Part shown: in pieces, positions 12,238 to 23,766 of the stretch
Layout: each line of letters opens with the position of its first letter
How positions within the stretch are numbered: position 1 is the first letter of the stretch
Source: Gnomoniopsis sp. IMI 355080
Lineage: Eukaryota > Ascomycota > Sordariomycetes > Diaporthales > Gnomoniaceae
NCBI GenBank assembly: GCA_027946555.1
Contig: JAPEVC010000079.1
Span: 62,001 to 126,000, forward strand
Length of the DNA stretch: 64,000 nt
Direction of reading: 5' to 3'
Translations under genes and position numbers: made by a program
The notes under the pieces: generated by a model
Database searches by the model: none
Told to the model about the DNA's origin: nothing
Seen by the model: only the letters and a program-made list of their open reading frames with translations

Positions 12238-13999
12238 TCAATCCGAGGCCTCATCAACCAGTTCATTCCTCCGCTTCCTCAACCTCAACATCTGCGCAAT
12301 CTCCATCCAAAACCCTTCGGGCTTTGTTTTCAAAGTTCTTTCGTACGCATCAATCACCGGCCGATCCCACACCAAGTCCGCATCCTCCGGTTTCACGACC
12401 TTCGTCCTCTTCAGAATCTTCCAGCCTGCATACGTGATCACCGCAACAAACACCATCGTATAATAGCTGAAAAATGTGCCCAGGTCCCAGTTTCCAGGCA
12501 AGAACGTCTCATAACCGTACATGCCGAGGATCACCACCTCGCCCACAAGCCCAATCCACGCGCTGTATGGCTGAAACCACCCACGGTACGGCAGTGTAGC
12601 GCGATCGATGCCCTGTGCGGCCAGCGCACGGTAGAAGAAGATATACGTCAGGCTCATGATGATGTAATCAATGAGCTGGGCCGCCTCGGTCAAGTTGGCG
12701 AACCACGTCAGCGCAACGCCCGTGCCGCTCGATACAGCGAGGAACGACAGTAGCGGAAACAGCATGGTGACGGCGAACGCGTAGACGGGAATGCCAGACC
12801 GCGAGCACTTGGCAAAGATCTTGGGTGCCTGTCCCTCAAGCGCCAAGCCGTACAGCGAGCGCATTGCGCAGTAGGTATAGGCGTTGCCCGCGGAAAAGAT
12901 ACTCGTAACCATCAGCGCGTTGGTGATGTGCGGCAGGACGCCGATACCGAGATTCTGCATGGCAATCACGTACGGGCTGCCAGCCGCGGTGCCGGACGAG
13001 TTGTTGGCGACGAGCGTCGGGTCATTGTACGGCAAGATGATCCCGACGCACAGCGCGCCGCCAATGAAGAAAAAGCCGAAGCGCCAGTAGACCGTCTTAA
13101 AAGCTTGTTTGAGGTACACGCGCGGCCGCTCCGCCTCGCCAGCGACGATGGCGAGGTACTCTGGTCCGACAATGGTGAAGGCCGCGGACCAGAGGGCGCC
13201 GAGAAAGCCCTGGAAGCGGCCGAGGGTGCCGGTGTGGATGTACTCGGCGAAGGAGCCTGGGTTTTTCCAGTAGCGGAAGCCGTAGGCGTCGTGCTGAGGG
13301 TTGCCGCCCACCATGGTGACGAAAGTGAAGCAGAAGACAATCACAATCAGTAGGAATTTGCCGGTCGAGAGCCAGAACTCGGCTTCGCCATAGTACTTTA
13401 CAGCAAAGACGTTGATGGCACCATAGAGGACGATGCAGGCGGCGCAGACAGCGGCGACGGGAATGTCGTCGCGCCAGAAGGTAAGAATGAGGTTAATGGC
13501 GGAGATCTCAAAGGGGATCATGGCGGCTTCGTAGAGGTAGAAGTTCCACCCCGACATGAAGCCAAAGGCCTCATCGACCCATTTTCCGGCGAATCGAATA
13601 AAGGAGCCTGCCGAAATTTTATCAGTACTTAGCCCGCAGGTTGTGATACGCGTCGCACCGCAGCAGGGGGCTCGTACCGCTGATGGGCATGAAGACAGCC
13701 ATCTCAGCCATGCAATTATTCACCAGGCCCAGCAGTCCGGAATAGAGAGCATATGCAATGAACAGCGAGCCAGGCCCTCCGTCTATCAGGCCATTGCCGA
13801 TGCTCACAAACAAGGCGGTCCCGATGGAGCCTCCAATGGCAATCATTTGGATCTGGCGGTTGCCGAGATGACGCTTGAGGCCGTCGGCATTGCCAGTGAC
13901 CTCGACGCTGCCGTCACTTTCATCGTAGGGGGAGAAAGGAGGAGATGATTTCTCGTGGCTGGTGGCGATCACGTCGCTCGTATCCTTGGGACTGGCCAT
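12238..13999 (-). CDS. Amino-acid permease (APC superfamily, YAT family)
   Basis: Two exons on the minus strand, 13999-13678 and 13607-12238, encode 563 residues. The 70-bp intron splices MPISG to SFIRFAGKWVDEAFGF, the exact sequence expected after helix 3 of fungal amino-acid permeases. Helix 1 holds the substrate-backbone motif GGSIGTALF (residues 56-64). AAFTIVGPEYLAIVAGEAERPR marks helix 6 and the following loop. About 12 transmembrane segments lie between cytosolic tails of roughly 48 and 50 residues. It should import amino acids by proton symport at the plasma membrane; specificity cannot be assigned. The ATG at 13999 is followed by a hydrophilic Ser/Asp-rich tail typical of the family. 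The gene converges on the zincin-like gene. Confidence 0.9.
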
Positions 14000-14940
14000 A
14001 TTGGGTAACCTGCGGCCCCCTGCACACACAGGCCTGAAATATCTCTAAGAGATATCGAGTTTTATGATGTAATGATAATCATGCAGGCGAGTTCCTCATG
14101 ATGAATATTGAATATAGGCAGGCAATGAAGAGATCCAAAAAGGAAAAGAAAATGGTTCTTGAAGGCTTGCAGAAGGAAGAAAAGATAAGCAATCAAGCTG
14201 TCGATCGCCGGCTGCAGGAAAGGACGAACCCAGTCCGATGGTTTGGGACTCCTAAACGTCCAATCCATTGGTCAGAACCCGCAGCTGAGCCAGGGAAGGC
14301 GCCATTTGAGATGTGTGTATTTTGATTCGTTCGGTGCCATTTTTGGTAAACAGCCGTCCAAGTGGCGTGCGACGAATGCGACATTAGAGACGGTGAGTGT
14401 GGACTCGAGGATAGGCACAAACAGGGCACACAAGGCACTATATTGATATGCAAGCAGCGAGGTCGAGGGGTGGTGGGCGGGATCTCCCTGCCGCGGATCC
14501 CTGTTTCCCCTCATTCCGCGGGGGTGGATCGATAGGCGCCCCACGTGGTGGATCATCTTTTCAGCCTCTAGAAAGAACAACTTCCTTTTTCTTCTCGTAT
14601 CAAAAATAAAAACTGAGTACAGTGTCTATTAGTTTCTCTTCATTGAACATTTCATGTAATTAGTTTCTTAGTAGCAATTTGTGGGAGAATGACTTACTTT
14701 GCGCAACCTCTACGCAGTAGGCGCGTCTGGATGTAAGTAATGGGTGTCGAACCTCCCGTTCGTCGTCATTTCATCGTGAACTTGGAGAACGCTATCAGAG
14801 GCCAGAGTCATTCATTCAATGGATCTTCCGCGGTTCTATCGAATCATTAGTGAATTCATTTGCGAACCTTTGGTGGTAGCTGCGAGACATTTGTGCACCC
14901 ATATATTTATCTGAGATACTTGGTTTGCATCGATGGATTC
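14000..14940. other. Intergenic, permease promoter side
   Basis: Upstream region of the amino-acid permease. Small overlapping frames at 14098-14325, 14193-14453 and 14272-14580 lack motifs and look like chance frames. Confidence 0.5.
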
Positions 14941-15408
14941 CTACGTACCTTTTGGTTTAGTGTGGGTAATTCTCTTACTGACACCTCTAAACCCTCGCCG
15001 GACATAACTCGCTACACGACGCAGCTTGAACGTGGCAGAATGGTAGACATAACGGATACTATAAATAGTCCGCATTCCCCTGCTCTTTGTGCGTCTTTTG
15101 GAAGACACCCTGTGAGCATGGCTTTTCCTCCTTGTTCGTCTGATAAAGGACGCCTTGCTAGAGTTCTTCCGGTGATAGCTCGGGCGCGCTCCTGTAATTT
15201 TGCGCAGCTTTTCGTCTAGTAGAGTGGCAGATAGCTCCTCCGGATCTATTTCGGGTGGTCTCGTGGCTCTCAGCGCGTCTTGTAGCTCTTCATGAAGGAC
15301 ACAGCGATTTGTGATGGAATCTCTGGACCGTCGAGGATGGCGGAGCAAATGGACGAGATCCCGGAACCTGTCTTTAAGTCGATATCTATGCTGCTTTGAG
15401 ACGGTCAT
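14941..15408 (-). CDS. Possible small basic protein, doubtful
   Basis: Open frame of 155 residues from an internal ATG at 15408 (the frame extends to 15537). No family is recognised. The first half is helical-looking and mixed in charge (LKDRFRDLVHLLRHPRRSR, then EIDPEELSATLLDEKLRKI). The second half is extremely Arg/Lys/Ser-rich, so it could be nucleolar, nucleic-acid binding or simply non-coding. It has no signal peptide or membrane segment. It stands alone between the permease and a long gap. The helical segment is the main reason to list it; composition and isolation argue against it. Confidence 0.3.
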   Translation of the reverse strand: MTVSKQHRYRLKDRFRDLVHLLRHPRRSRDSITNRCVLHEELQDALRATRPPEIDPEELSATLLDEKLRKITGARPSYHRKNSSKASFIRRTRRKSHAHRVSSKRRTKSRGMRTIYSIRYVYHSATFKLRRVASYVRRGFRGVSKRITHTKPKGT

Positions 15409-17631
15409 TTGGACAGAAATATGTGTTTCTTTTGTCAGCATATCTGACTTGTCATTCGAGAATTTGAACTTCGGAGATTGGAACATATTGTTGTAGGTCG
15501 ACAAATGTAAACACCAAATGTTTGCATTTTTGTACAAAATAGTATTGAGTACAAGAATGGGATTCTTTAGCGGACAATTCGCCCACGGAAATTTTTATAT
15601 GGCTTGAATTCAATCTACGACTATTAGTAGATTTGTTGTTTCGCTAACCAGTATCTAGTAAACAAACTGGGCAGAGGTAGCCCAGAGCTAGTCGTCCTTA
15701 GAGACACCAAGCGACGAACTGAACATCCAGTCGGACCCAAATTGGATTGGCCTATGCTGAAGTTCCTTTAGCTCCATCATATTGCTCGACGGGGAAATTT
15801 TCATGTGATTAGCCGAGTAAATACATTACATGTGCCTTACTGCTCCGAATGACCTCGATCCCGTAGATTCTAGCGCCATGAGCTTCAGGAGAGAACAGAA
15901 GGACCGGATCAGACACCAATCGATATTTATCGGTGCTTGTGAGTTTTGTAGCTTGTTACGAAAAAAACCGAAGATTAAATCGGTGAGGGAAAAGGTAAAA
16001 CAAAAGGGGAGGAAAAAATACGGGATGTTGCCCATTGTGGGGTGAGGATACGATCAAGCAAGCGAGAACTCCACGCCCGGGACGTGTTCTGTTGTTATTT
16101 GATCCTTCAATAAAATACTAAAATACTGGCCCAATGAAAGACTCAACAATTGCAAATAGGTATTTCCCAAGAAACCAAATTTCCAATTCCGCAGCGACCT
16201 TGACCCAGCAACATGCCCTATCACAAATTGTCCCCTGGCATCCGGCGTTGTACTGGACAACAATGGCCGCTCATTTCCAGTACTGAATTTTGTCTCCAGA
16301 CAAACAGCAGTCAAGGACTCTGAATAAACCACAACTTCGAGGTCTCGAGCCGCGTGATCATCCATTTCAGAAACCTTCGGTTCTGCAAATATCCTTTGCA
16401 AGTTCATCCGATCTTGCACCTTTCAGAACAACGCGTCCATACCCAGACACGCTCCGCCATCACCAAGAACCGAGATCCCCAGAGGTGAACTCAGCCAAAC
16501 AAAATCCCACAAACACTTGGAGCTCCAGACATGAATACTGACAAGCCACAGCTTCATTTCATACGACCACGACCACGCGACGAATCATCATCAATCCAAC
16601 TGCCAGTCCTCCTGGAGACACGGGCGTGCCCTTATTCCTGCTCAACTCATCCCAGACCACAACTTCTCCCAGTACGTTGCCCCCATTCTGAATATTCGTC
16701 CCAGACCACCGGTTAGAGCCTTCGATACTATCGTTGATGACTGTCGCCCAGCTTGCGTCTTCCAATCAAATTGCGAAGATGTTCGCCTTCTCCACGACCA
16801 CTGTCCAGTTCGACATAGCTGCGTTGGTCGCCGTCGCCAAGGCTTCGGCTCACACTACCGCCATCAAGCGGCCAATTGCTGCTTTCAGCATCAGGTTCAA
16901 AACTGTGAAGCTGCTCCTGGCCATACTCGTCGGTCGCAGAGCTGCGCGCTGTATGAATGCGATCAAAGTCATGCTCTGGGTTCTGCGGGCATCAATGAGT
17001 GTCACTGGCTACGGCTGCCGTTAGGCGATGGGGTCGTTTACTTGGAACTGGACTTGAGGTCGCGGTGGAAAGCCTCTCTACATATCAAACATTCCGATGA
17101 AGAGACTAGCTAATGTAGCTTGGGTGACGGGAGTATTGGCATTGCAGCCATTCTCTGAGGGCGAGGTCTCACTTAATCAGATCTGTAAATACTCTCATGT
17201 ATTCGAGATGCCATTCCAAGGTCATGCATGCTACACGAATGAATGGAATAGAATTTTCTGAATCACAAACTAATAGCACTGGCTAGTATTCGATGGTTCC
17301 ATTGCCTGTGCTGTTCACGATAGTCCAAGAGAAATCTACCTTGATGAGACTTTCAGAAGAAGAGTCCCAGGTCTAGGCATGAGACTCAAAACAATCCGAG
17401 CTTGTAGAATGGTAGTGTGACCATAGAAAGACGGACCTACTAGTAGCTTAAGTATCCCATTCCGCTTCGGATTTAGCCTGGAATTCTCCACTGCCGTCGT
17501 CCCCACCCGGAATTATGCGTGTGAGGATCTTCGAAAACTTTGGACCGCTTTTCACACCCTGTGACAATCAAATGCACAGTCCTGGCCACTCCCCGGACTC
17601 TCTGAAGCTTACTTAGACAATCAGAGACATC
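15409..17631. other. 2.2-kb intergenic region with a long ATG-less frame
   Basis: No complete gene is supported. A plus-strand frame from 16535 to 17113 stays open for 193 codons with no ATG and encodes a cysteine-rich sequence. A neighbouring frame at 16290-16541 is also open. Together they could be remnants of a decayed gene, or chance frames in a locally GC-richer segment. Confidence 0.4.
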
Positions 17632-18455
17632 ATGTTTTACGAGCCGGGCAAGACTGATCATGGGCTGTCCCATGACCCATTCAAGGTAAGTCTGCCGCCT
17701 GTATCACGCGGCCTTCCCCAGCTGCGCAGCCTGCTTCTCGGCCGCCTGCACTGCCGGAGATCCTAACCGGAAACCAGGCATGTGTCGTGCCGAGACCAAT
17801 AGGCTGGATCAGCACCGTGTCCCCTTCTGGCGCGCACAATCTGGCACCCTACTCACAATTCAACAACCTGACATTTGATCCACCCTATGTCATGTTCTCG
17901 GCCAATCAGACCCCCTCCGCCCAGCGGAAAGACACCGTCGCCAACGTAGAGGCCACGGGGCGATTCACATGGAACCTAGCGACGTGGGATCTGCGGGAAG
18001 CCGTCAACGTCACCGCCGAGCAGGTCCCCGCCGACGTGGACGAGTTTGAGCGGGCCGGGCTCGAGAAGGAGTTCACGACGGTGCTGCAGGCGCCGCGCGT
18101 GCCGATGGTCAAAGCCAGTCCCGTCAAGTTTGAGTGCGAGTACCACAGCACCCTGCGCCTGCCCGGCAACCCGCCGATGGGGACGGTGGACGTGGTGATT
18201 GCGCGCGTCGTGGCCGTGCACATTGCGGACGAGGTGCTCACGGACGGGATCCTGGACGTCAAGAAGACGCTGCCCATTGCGAGGTGTGGGTATTATCAGT
18301 ATACGGTGGTCAGAGAGACGTTTGACATGGTCATACCGAGCAGTGGGCAGCTGGGCGAGGACATACTGGGAGGCCTCGAGGGCAGCACCAAGAAGCACCG
18401 AGCGATCAAAGTCCGGCCGGACGCTGAGCAGGAAGACGGTGTAGCACCCACTTGA
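17632..18455 (+). CDS. Flavin reductase-like FMN-binding protein (split barrel)
   Basis: Two exons, 17632-17685 and 17778-18455, encode 243 residues. The 92-bp intron (GTAAGT donor, CTAAC branch) joins MFYEPGKTDHGLSHDPFK to ACVVPRPIGWISTVSPSG, the normal start of the DIM6/NTAB (flavoredoxin) family. FMN-contact motifs are RPIGWIST (about residues 24-31), NLAPYSQFN and a segment around PPYVMFSANQ. The family uses reduced pyridine nucleotides or partner enzymes to reduce FMN, often feeding a monooxygenase. It lies 1.7 kb before a TauD-type dioxygenase and 3.6 kb before a P450, which might suggest a shared oxidative pathway, but there is no direct evidence. No targeting signal; probably cytosolic. 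Confidence 0.85.
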
Positions 18456-20198
18456 TTGTCTGAGATTTCGTTGAGCATTACCTGGTGTTAATCTCGATGA
18501 TCATTCCGTGTATCTTGAGGCCCGTATTCGTGTCGTGTCGTATCCAAACGAATAGAAGGTCAGACATCTTTTCCAATGGTCAATCGCGTTGTCTTGTGAA
18601 TCCCTGCATCGAGAGGAGCGCAGACATGCACGAGTCTATAAATGGACAGACCGCTTTGTCAAGGGTCTGCAAGCCACCCAGTAAGTATCAGCTGCAGGAC
18701 TTGGCGATTGACAGCTCGGCAATCTGTAAAATGCGACTGGATCGCCACGGGAAAGCAGAGATCGACGAGGCTGCAGACAGGGCGTCTGCGGCTGAACGGC
18801 TATCTCGGCTGGATTCAAACATATCTTTTCGAATTACTCATCAGAAAGCTCAGAGACGTCCAAGCCTGCTCGACTATCTCTAGGTCGTGATGCTCTTTGT
18901 CTCATGGAGCGGTCAGTCTCTCCGGCTTGCGCAAGCGATCACCTAGGTAGTGCTGATTAGTCTGGATTTTTTTGCGCATGGAATCGAGATCTTGAGTGTT
19001 TAAACGTTCTCGAAGTCTGTGATAGGTGCGTGGCCTGGGACGATCTTAGTCCACCCAGCACGACATTGCTTGTTTAACCCGATTATGTGCGGAATGCTGT
19101 GGTTGCCTGCCAGGTCACTTTGGCCTTGTCACAGAGTACTCCACATGAGAGTCGAGTAATCCTGAGTCCGGTCTTTTAAGAGGTCCTTCACTGTGTGGCG
19201 TCACTGTAGTGAGGCCACCTCGTTGCCCGTGCTGTACCAGAGTATTGACGGGCATGGCTTTCACCGCCGACCATGGGCACGCTTTATGCATGGGTTGCTT
19301 TTTTTTGATGTAATCGTCGCTATCAGCATCGTAATATGTACCTAGGTACCTGATGGGGAAATTGGACGTGCAGGGGAACTAAGGACTGCATACCAAGTCC
19401 GATGACTGCCCTCCTCGATCAGCTTCCGTTCAGAACACACAGCCTTTCTAAACAGAAGTCAAACATTGAACAGATCTACAACTAAGCCGGAATCAATATA
19501 TTTGTTCTAGTGACGATATCACATTCCGGTGTGGCGTTCAATACAGTATCGGAATCCTCGCAGCCCGACTGCTTTTGGTATCCGCTGTTCTGTCCCGTCA
19601 ACCTGACATCAATCCTCTCATGTAACATTGCCTAGACGGATACATTCCGTGACTACAGAAAAAGCAACAAAAAAAATTACTTACAGCCAAGTACAAGAGG
19701 CTGAGGCTCTGCGGCAACTTTCTTGAAGCAGGACCCTGAAAAGCCCCGAGGACCCTGCATGAATCCGACAATACGTACTTGGGATGTGAAATCATTGGAC
19801 TTACCATTCCTAAGTGTTTCACCGATGTTTGTACGCTTCACCAGAATGGGTCATGTCGACCTTCCTGTCGCCAGTTGCGGCACAATGACTCGCTTATAAA
19901 GTTCAAAGTGGCTTGTGAAGGCAACTCACTACGAGTTTCGTGATCAAATCCCTCCAGAGACGGATATTGTGCGAATGTTCACTCTCGGGCTCTTCTGGTG
20001 GTGACCGAATATATATATGGATCCAATGTTGGCCAATTCAATCGACTTTCTCGTCTCTCCATTTATATCCACTTAAGCAACACTTCTGCAAACTCTCTTG
20101 AACTCGAAACTTTCGCCATCTACATACCCACCCATACCCAACCGTACACCATACTACTTCACTACTATCACAGAAAAAAGCAGACGCAAAACCTCAAG
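18456..20198. other. Intergenic region before the dioxygenase
   Basis: No supported gene. A 132-codon frame at 18485-18883 has no recognisable domain and overlaps a competing frame. One exact TACCTAGGTA palindrome is at 19339-19348. The last 190 bp carry the promoter and 5' UTR of the dioxygenase. Confidence 0.5.
20009..20018 (+). promoter_or_regulatory. TATA-like element of the TauD-type dioxygenase
   Basis: An alternating ATATATATAT run lies about 180 bp upstream of the ATG at 20199, a reasonable TATA position for a fungal gene with a 100-150 base 5' UTR. The assignment rests on composition and position only. Confidence 0.35.
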
Positions 20199-21457
20199 AT
20201 GCCTTCCGCTATACAAATCGACCACCTCACCAAACTTGGTCTTCCTCCCTGCTCCAAGGCAAACGACAAGACTCAGCGCCCCTACATCGCAAAACTCGAG
20301 GCTGATGATCTGGCTGAGCTCAACAGCGGTCTCGAATTCTGGAAGGATGGCAACAACGGCGCCCCAGCCAGCGTATCCAAGGACACCTTTCCTCTGGGCA
20401 AGCTCGCTTCTCGCCTCGAAGATCTCGCTCTCAACCTCCACAAGGGCTCTGGCTTCGCCGTGCTTCGAGGTCTCGATACGAAGCAGTTTTCTGCCGAGGA
20501 CAACATGTTGATCTACCTTGGAATCTCTAGCTGGGTCGGTTCTCATCGCGGTAAGCCCCTTCATATTTACTTTATTTTATGCCTAACTTTTGCTGAACAC
20601 CATTCACAGGTGCCCAAAATAAGAAACGTGATATGGTCACTCACATCACCGATGCCAAGGAGTGGGCAAAAGTAAGTTCCTCAAATCTCACGCGTACCAG
20701 TCTCTGTCCTTTGCTAATTACCTCATTACAGGTTCCTCAAGAACAGCGTCATGGCATCCACACCAACACTGCCCTCCCCTTCCACAACGATATGGGATGC
20801 GAGATCCTCGCCCTGCAGTACCGCGAGGTCGCCAAGCACGGCGGCGCCACATCCGTCTCCTCCGCAACCACCATCTGCGCTGAGCTCGCCGCCGACCACC
20901 CCGAGGTCCTACAGGAGCTCATGACCGCCGACTGGCCCGTCCAACTGACCGCAAAGCCCGCTCGCTTCGCTCGTCTTCCCGTCCTCGCCTATCACGAGGG
21001 CCATGTGATTATCAGCGTGGACCCGGGCCGCCTCGGCCTCCATCCCGCCACCGCCGGCATCCGTGACGACGGCGGCTGCTGCGACTTGACCGAGGCCCAG
21101 ATCCAGGCCCTCGAGGTGCTCGCGCAAGTCGCGAAGAAGCATGCCATCTCGATAGCTGCGCAGCCCGGCGACATTCTCTTCATCAACAACCTTGCCATGC
21201 TCCACAAGCGCGACGCATATACCGACGCCGAGACGCGTCGTCACTTGGTCCGTCTTTGGTTGCGTAACCCGGAGTTGGCGTGGGAGATCCCTTTCGAGAT
21301 GAAGGCTCCCTGGAAGGTGGCATATGGCCCTGTGGAAGAGGTTGGTAGCTTTCTGGTTCCCCAGGACCGCTATCAGATCGTGCCGGAGAAGGAGTACAAG
21401 GTGCCTAAATATAGCTCTGGCTCTGCTGCTTGGCTCATCGACAGTGATGAGATGTAG
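20199..21457 (+). CDS. TauD/TfdA-family Fe(II)/2-oxoglutarate dioxygenase
   Basis: Three exons, 20199-20550, 20610-20671 and 20732-21457, encode 379 residues. The 59- and 60-bp introns have GTAAG donors and CTAA(C/T) branch sites. The iron triad is visible: His156 and Asp158 in PFHNDMG, and distal His309 in RRHLVRLWLR. Arg in that last motif is the probable 2-oxoglutarate carboxylate ligand. LHKGSGFAVLRGLD (about residues 85-98) is the typical family N-terminal strand. Such enzymes oxidise small substrates such as taurine, sulfonates, alkyl sulfates or phenoxyacetates; fungal members also act in secondary metabolism, so the substrate is open. The ATG follows a CTCAAG context and removes an upstream frame that looks like 5' UTR. 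It converges on the P450. Confidence 0.88.
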
Positions 21458-22092
21458 GTGGATACATCTAACTTGGTGCCTAAGTCGGATGCTGGGTGGA
21501 TCTTCAGGTGATTACCTTGGGATGGGGCTTCGGTCTTATGGGGATCCGGGCCCTGACACTGTGGCACCGTCAAGAACAGTAAATTATTTTATAATAGTAA
21601 TGAGGCTAAAATGAGGCCAGAAATTATACCAAGTCCTGGTTTCTTGTCTTTTAGGGTGGCCTGCTTCAGCTCGTATCGACCCGTTGAAACGATAGATACA
21701 CAAGAATTGAAAATGCTGCTCCAACTCGATTCCAATGACGTGAGAGGAGAGAACCGTTGTATAGAGCTTTACATTATCAAGGAACTATCGAATGCGGCCT
21801 TTATCTGACAGTACATTCGCAAGCACCTCAAATGTTATGGTCTTCAACGAGTTGAGGGTGTAGATTGTCACGGCTCTGTCTTGGGATCATGCGGGCTATC
21901 TCCCAGTCCTATGTAGACACCCCTCCATGCAGCTGCGGCTGGACCCAATATGCTGTGTTTCCTACTCTCAACGAGCCAAGAAGCTGATATCGGCTGTTCA
22001 ATTCATTCCGCGTTGAAAGCCTTCGAAATCATGCGGCACTATCGCTCCTATTCCCACTTGCTGGCATGCTGCTGGTCGGTGAACTTTATGCA
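21458..22092. other. Convergent intergenic region (3' ends)
   Basis: Holds the 3' flanks of the dioxygenase and the P450, which face each other. No gene-like frame is supported. Confidence 0.55.
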
Positions 22093-23766
22093 TCACTCTT
22101 CAAATGGCGTGAACTTCTCCAAAAAGGCTCTCGCTTCGCTGACCTCCCTTTCCAGGACCTTCTTATGCTTGTCGCTCCTGACACGAATGATACACTCGAA
22201 CGGCTTCGGCCGAATATTGAAGCCAGCCGTGTAATCAAAGGTGTCGTACTTCCGACCTGGGATAGGCTGGATATCATAAGCCCACAGTAACTTGGCCATG
22301 GCGATATACAGCGAATTGGTGGCCAAATTCGCACCGGGACAAATGCGACGTCCCCAGCCGAAGGAAGAGTGTCCGTTTCTGTTCGGATGTCCCTTTCCAC
22401 CGAGCTCAATGTCCACGTCAGTCCTCATTGCGCCCCCGGCCGCGGTGCTCTTGTTCCGAAGGGCGACATTCTCGTCTAGGAACCGAGGCGGGTAAAAATG
22501 GTGTGGATTGGGGTAGTACTCTTCGTTCAGATTGATAGCCCAGGAATTACCAAGCACCGTTGTGCCAGCGGGGATGTAGTAGCCTTCATAGTGATCATCT
22601 TCAGTCGACGCGTGCGGTGTACCGCCCAACACAGCGACGGGTCGCCACCGTAGAACTTCCTTACAGAACGCTCTGATATAAGGCAGGCGAGCCTCGTCGT
22701 CGAAAGTAGGTGTCCTGTCTGCACCGATGACCTCGTCCAGCTCAGCATGTGCCGCCACCAGTGTCTCTGGATGTGTGACAAGTGCAAGGAACGCCGAGCA
22801 CATGGTTGATGCAGTCGTGTCTGACCCTGCGCCAAACAGCGAGGCCGGGACAAATGAGAAGTCTCGGTCTGAGAGCGGGATTCCCTCAGACTCCCTCATC
22901 TCGAGTAACATCCTGCAAAGGGAATCGGGCAACTTCTCCTTCGAGCCCTCAGCCTCCGCCCTGGCAATGTCTCCTTTCACACGATCCGTCAGAGCCATGT
23001 TGGCAGCAGCTTCCCTCCTCCCATGGTCCTTGATATCCGCCTTCCACGGGGCCAGGAAGTCAGGGACATACTTGAGCGCAGGAATGGATTCGACGAGATA
23101 CTTGCCAGGCACATTTAAGGAGGCAGAGTAGTGCATGAACTCAAAGCGCTGCCCAATGACCTTTGCATTGAGTGAGTCGATGCGGTGTCCATACGACACG
23201 CAAAACACCACGCTCGACGTAAAAGTCTCGATAAGCTTGACATAGTCCTCCGGTCGCTGGAGCAGCCCATATGCGAGCCGTGTGGCCTCGGCCTCCTGCA
23301 CGGGCTTGTACAGCCGGAGCGCTTTCGGCGTGAGGGCAAGGTGCAGCAGCTTACGGCGGATACTCCACTCCTTTCCGTACGGTTGAACGAGGACGCTTGC
23401 GTTGTCCCATAGCAGCTCACCCATGGCAACCATCCGTGGGCGCGAGGAGTATTTGCTACTGCGGGATTCCATGAGTTCCGTAGCCACGACCGGGTCGGAG
23501 ATAATGACCGTTGGCTGCCGGCCTATCCAGATGGTGTAAATGGGACCATATTTCTTGGACCATTCTTGGAACTGGATCCATGGGCTTGATTTCGGGAGCT
23601 GCAATTTATTACCGATGAACGGGAGTGGTGTTGGGCCGGGCGGCATACGAAGCCATATTACGACATCGTAAAGCAGTGTGGCTGCCGGTATGGCGACAAG
23701 CAGGGAGAGCCAGACATAGAGCGGCCACGTCGAGGGATGTACAGAGAACTGTGCGAATTGGGCCAT
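22093..23766 (-). CDS. Cytochrome P450 monooxygenase
   Basis: Intronless gene of 557 residues. An N-terminal membrane anchor (about residues 14-37) is followed by the proline hinge PPGPTPLPFIGN. The I-helix oxygen-activation motif is GAGSDTT, the K-helix ExxR is in KEVLRWRP, and the haem loop FGWGRRICPG has the proximal cysteine at residue 476. It is slightly longer than the usual 500-530. An insert lies between the PPRFLDE (PERF-type) region and the haem loop, with Gly/His/Asn-rich sequence. It should be an ER-bound monooxygenase needing cytochrome P450 reductase. Sequence style resembles the OrdA/CYP64-like group of fungal P450s, but the substrate cannot be read. A TATA-like element lies 85 bp upstream of the start. 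It faces the TauD-type gene. Confidence 0.94.
   Translation of the reverse strand: MAQFAQFSVHPSTWPLYVWLSLLVAIPAATLLYDVVIWLRMPPGPTPLPFIGNKLQLPKSSPWIQFQEWSKKYGPIYTIWIGRQPTVIISDPVVATELMESRSSKYSSRPRMVAMGELLWDNASVLVQPYGKEWSIRRKLLHLALTPKALRLYKPVQEAEATRLAYGLLQRPEDYVKLIETFTSSVVFCVSYGHRIDSLNAKVIGQRFEFMHYSASLNVPGKYLVESIPALKYVPDFLAPWKADIKDHGRREAAANMALTDRVKGDIARAEAEGSKEKLPDSLCRMLLEMRESEGIPLSDRDFSFVPASLFGAGSDTTASTMCSAFLALVTHPETLVAAHAELDEVIGADRTPTFDDEARLPYIRAFCKEVLRWRPVAVLGGTPHASTEDDHYEGYYIPAGTTVLGNSWAINLNEEYYPNPHHFYPPRFLDENVALRNKSTAAGGAMRTDVDIELGGKGHPNRNGHSSFGWGRRICPGANLATNSLYIAMAKLLWAYDIQPIPGRKYDTFDYTAGFNIRPKPFECIIRVRSDKHKKVLEREVSEARAFLEKFTPFEE

Noticed and set aside
12061..12753. 230-codon plus-strand frame
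   Set aside because: Lies antisense to the amino-acid permease's last exon and has no recognisable content.
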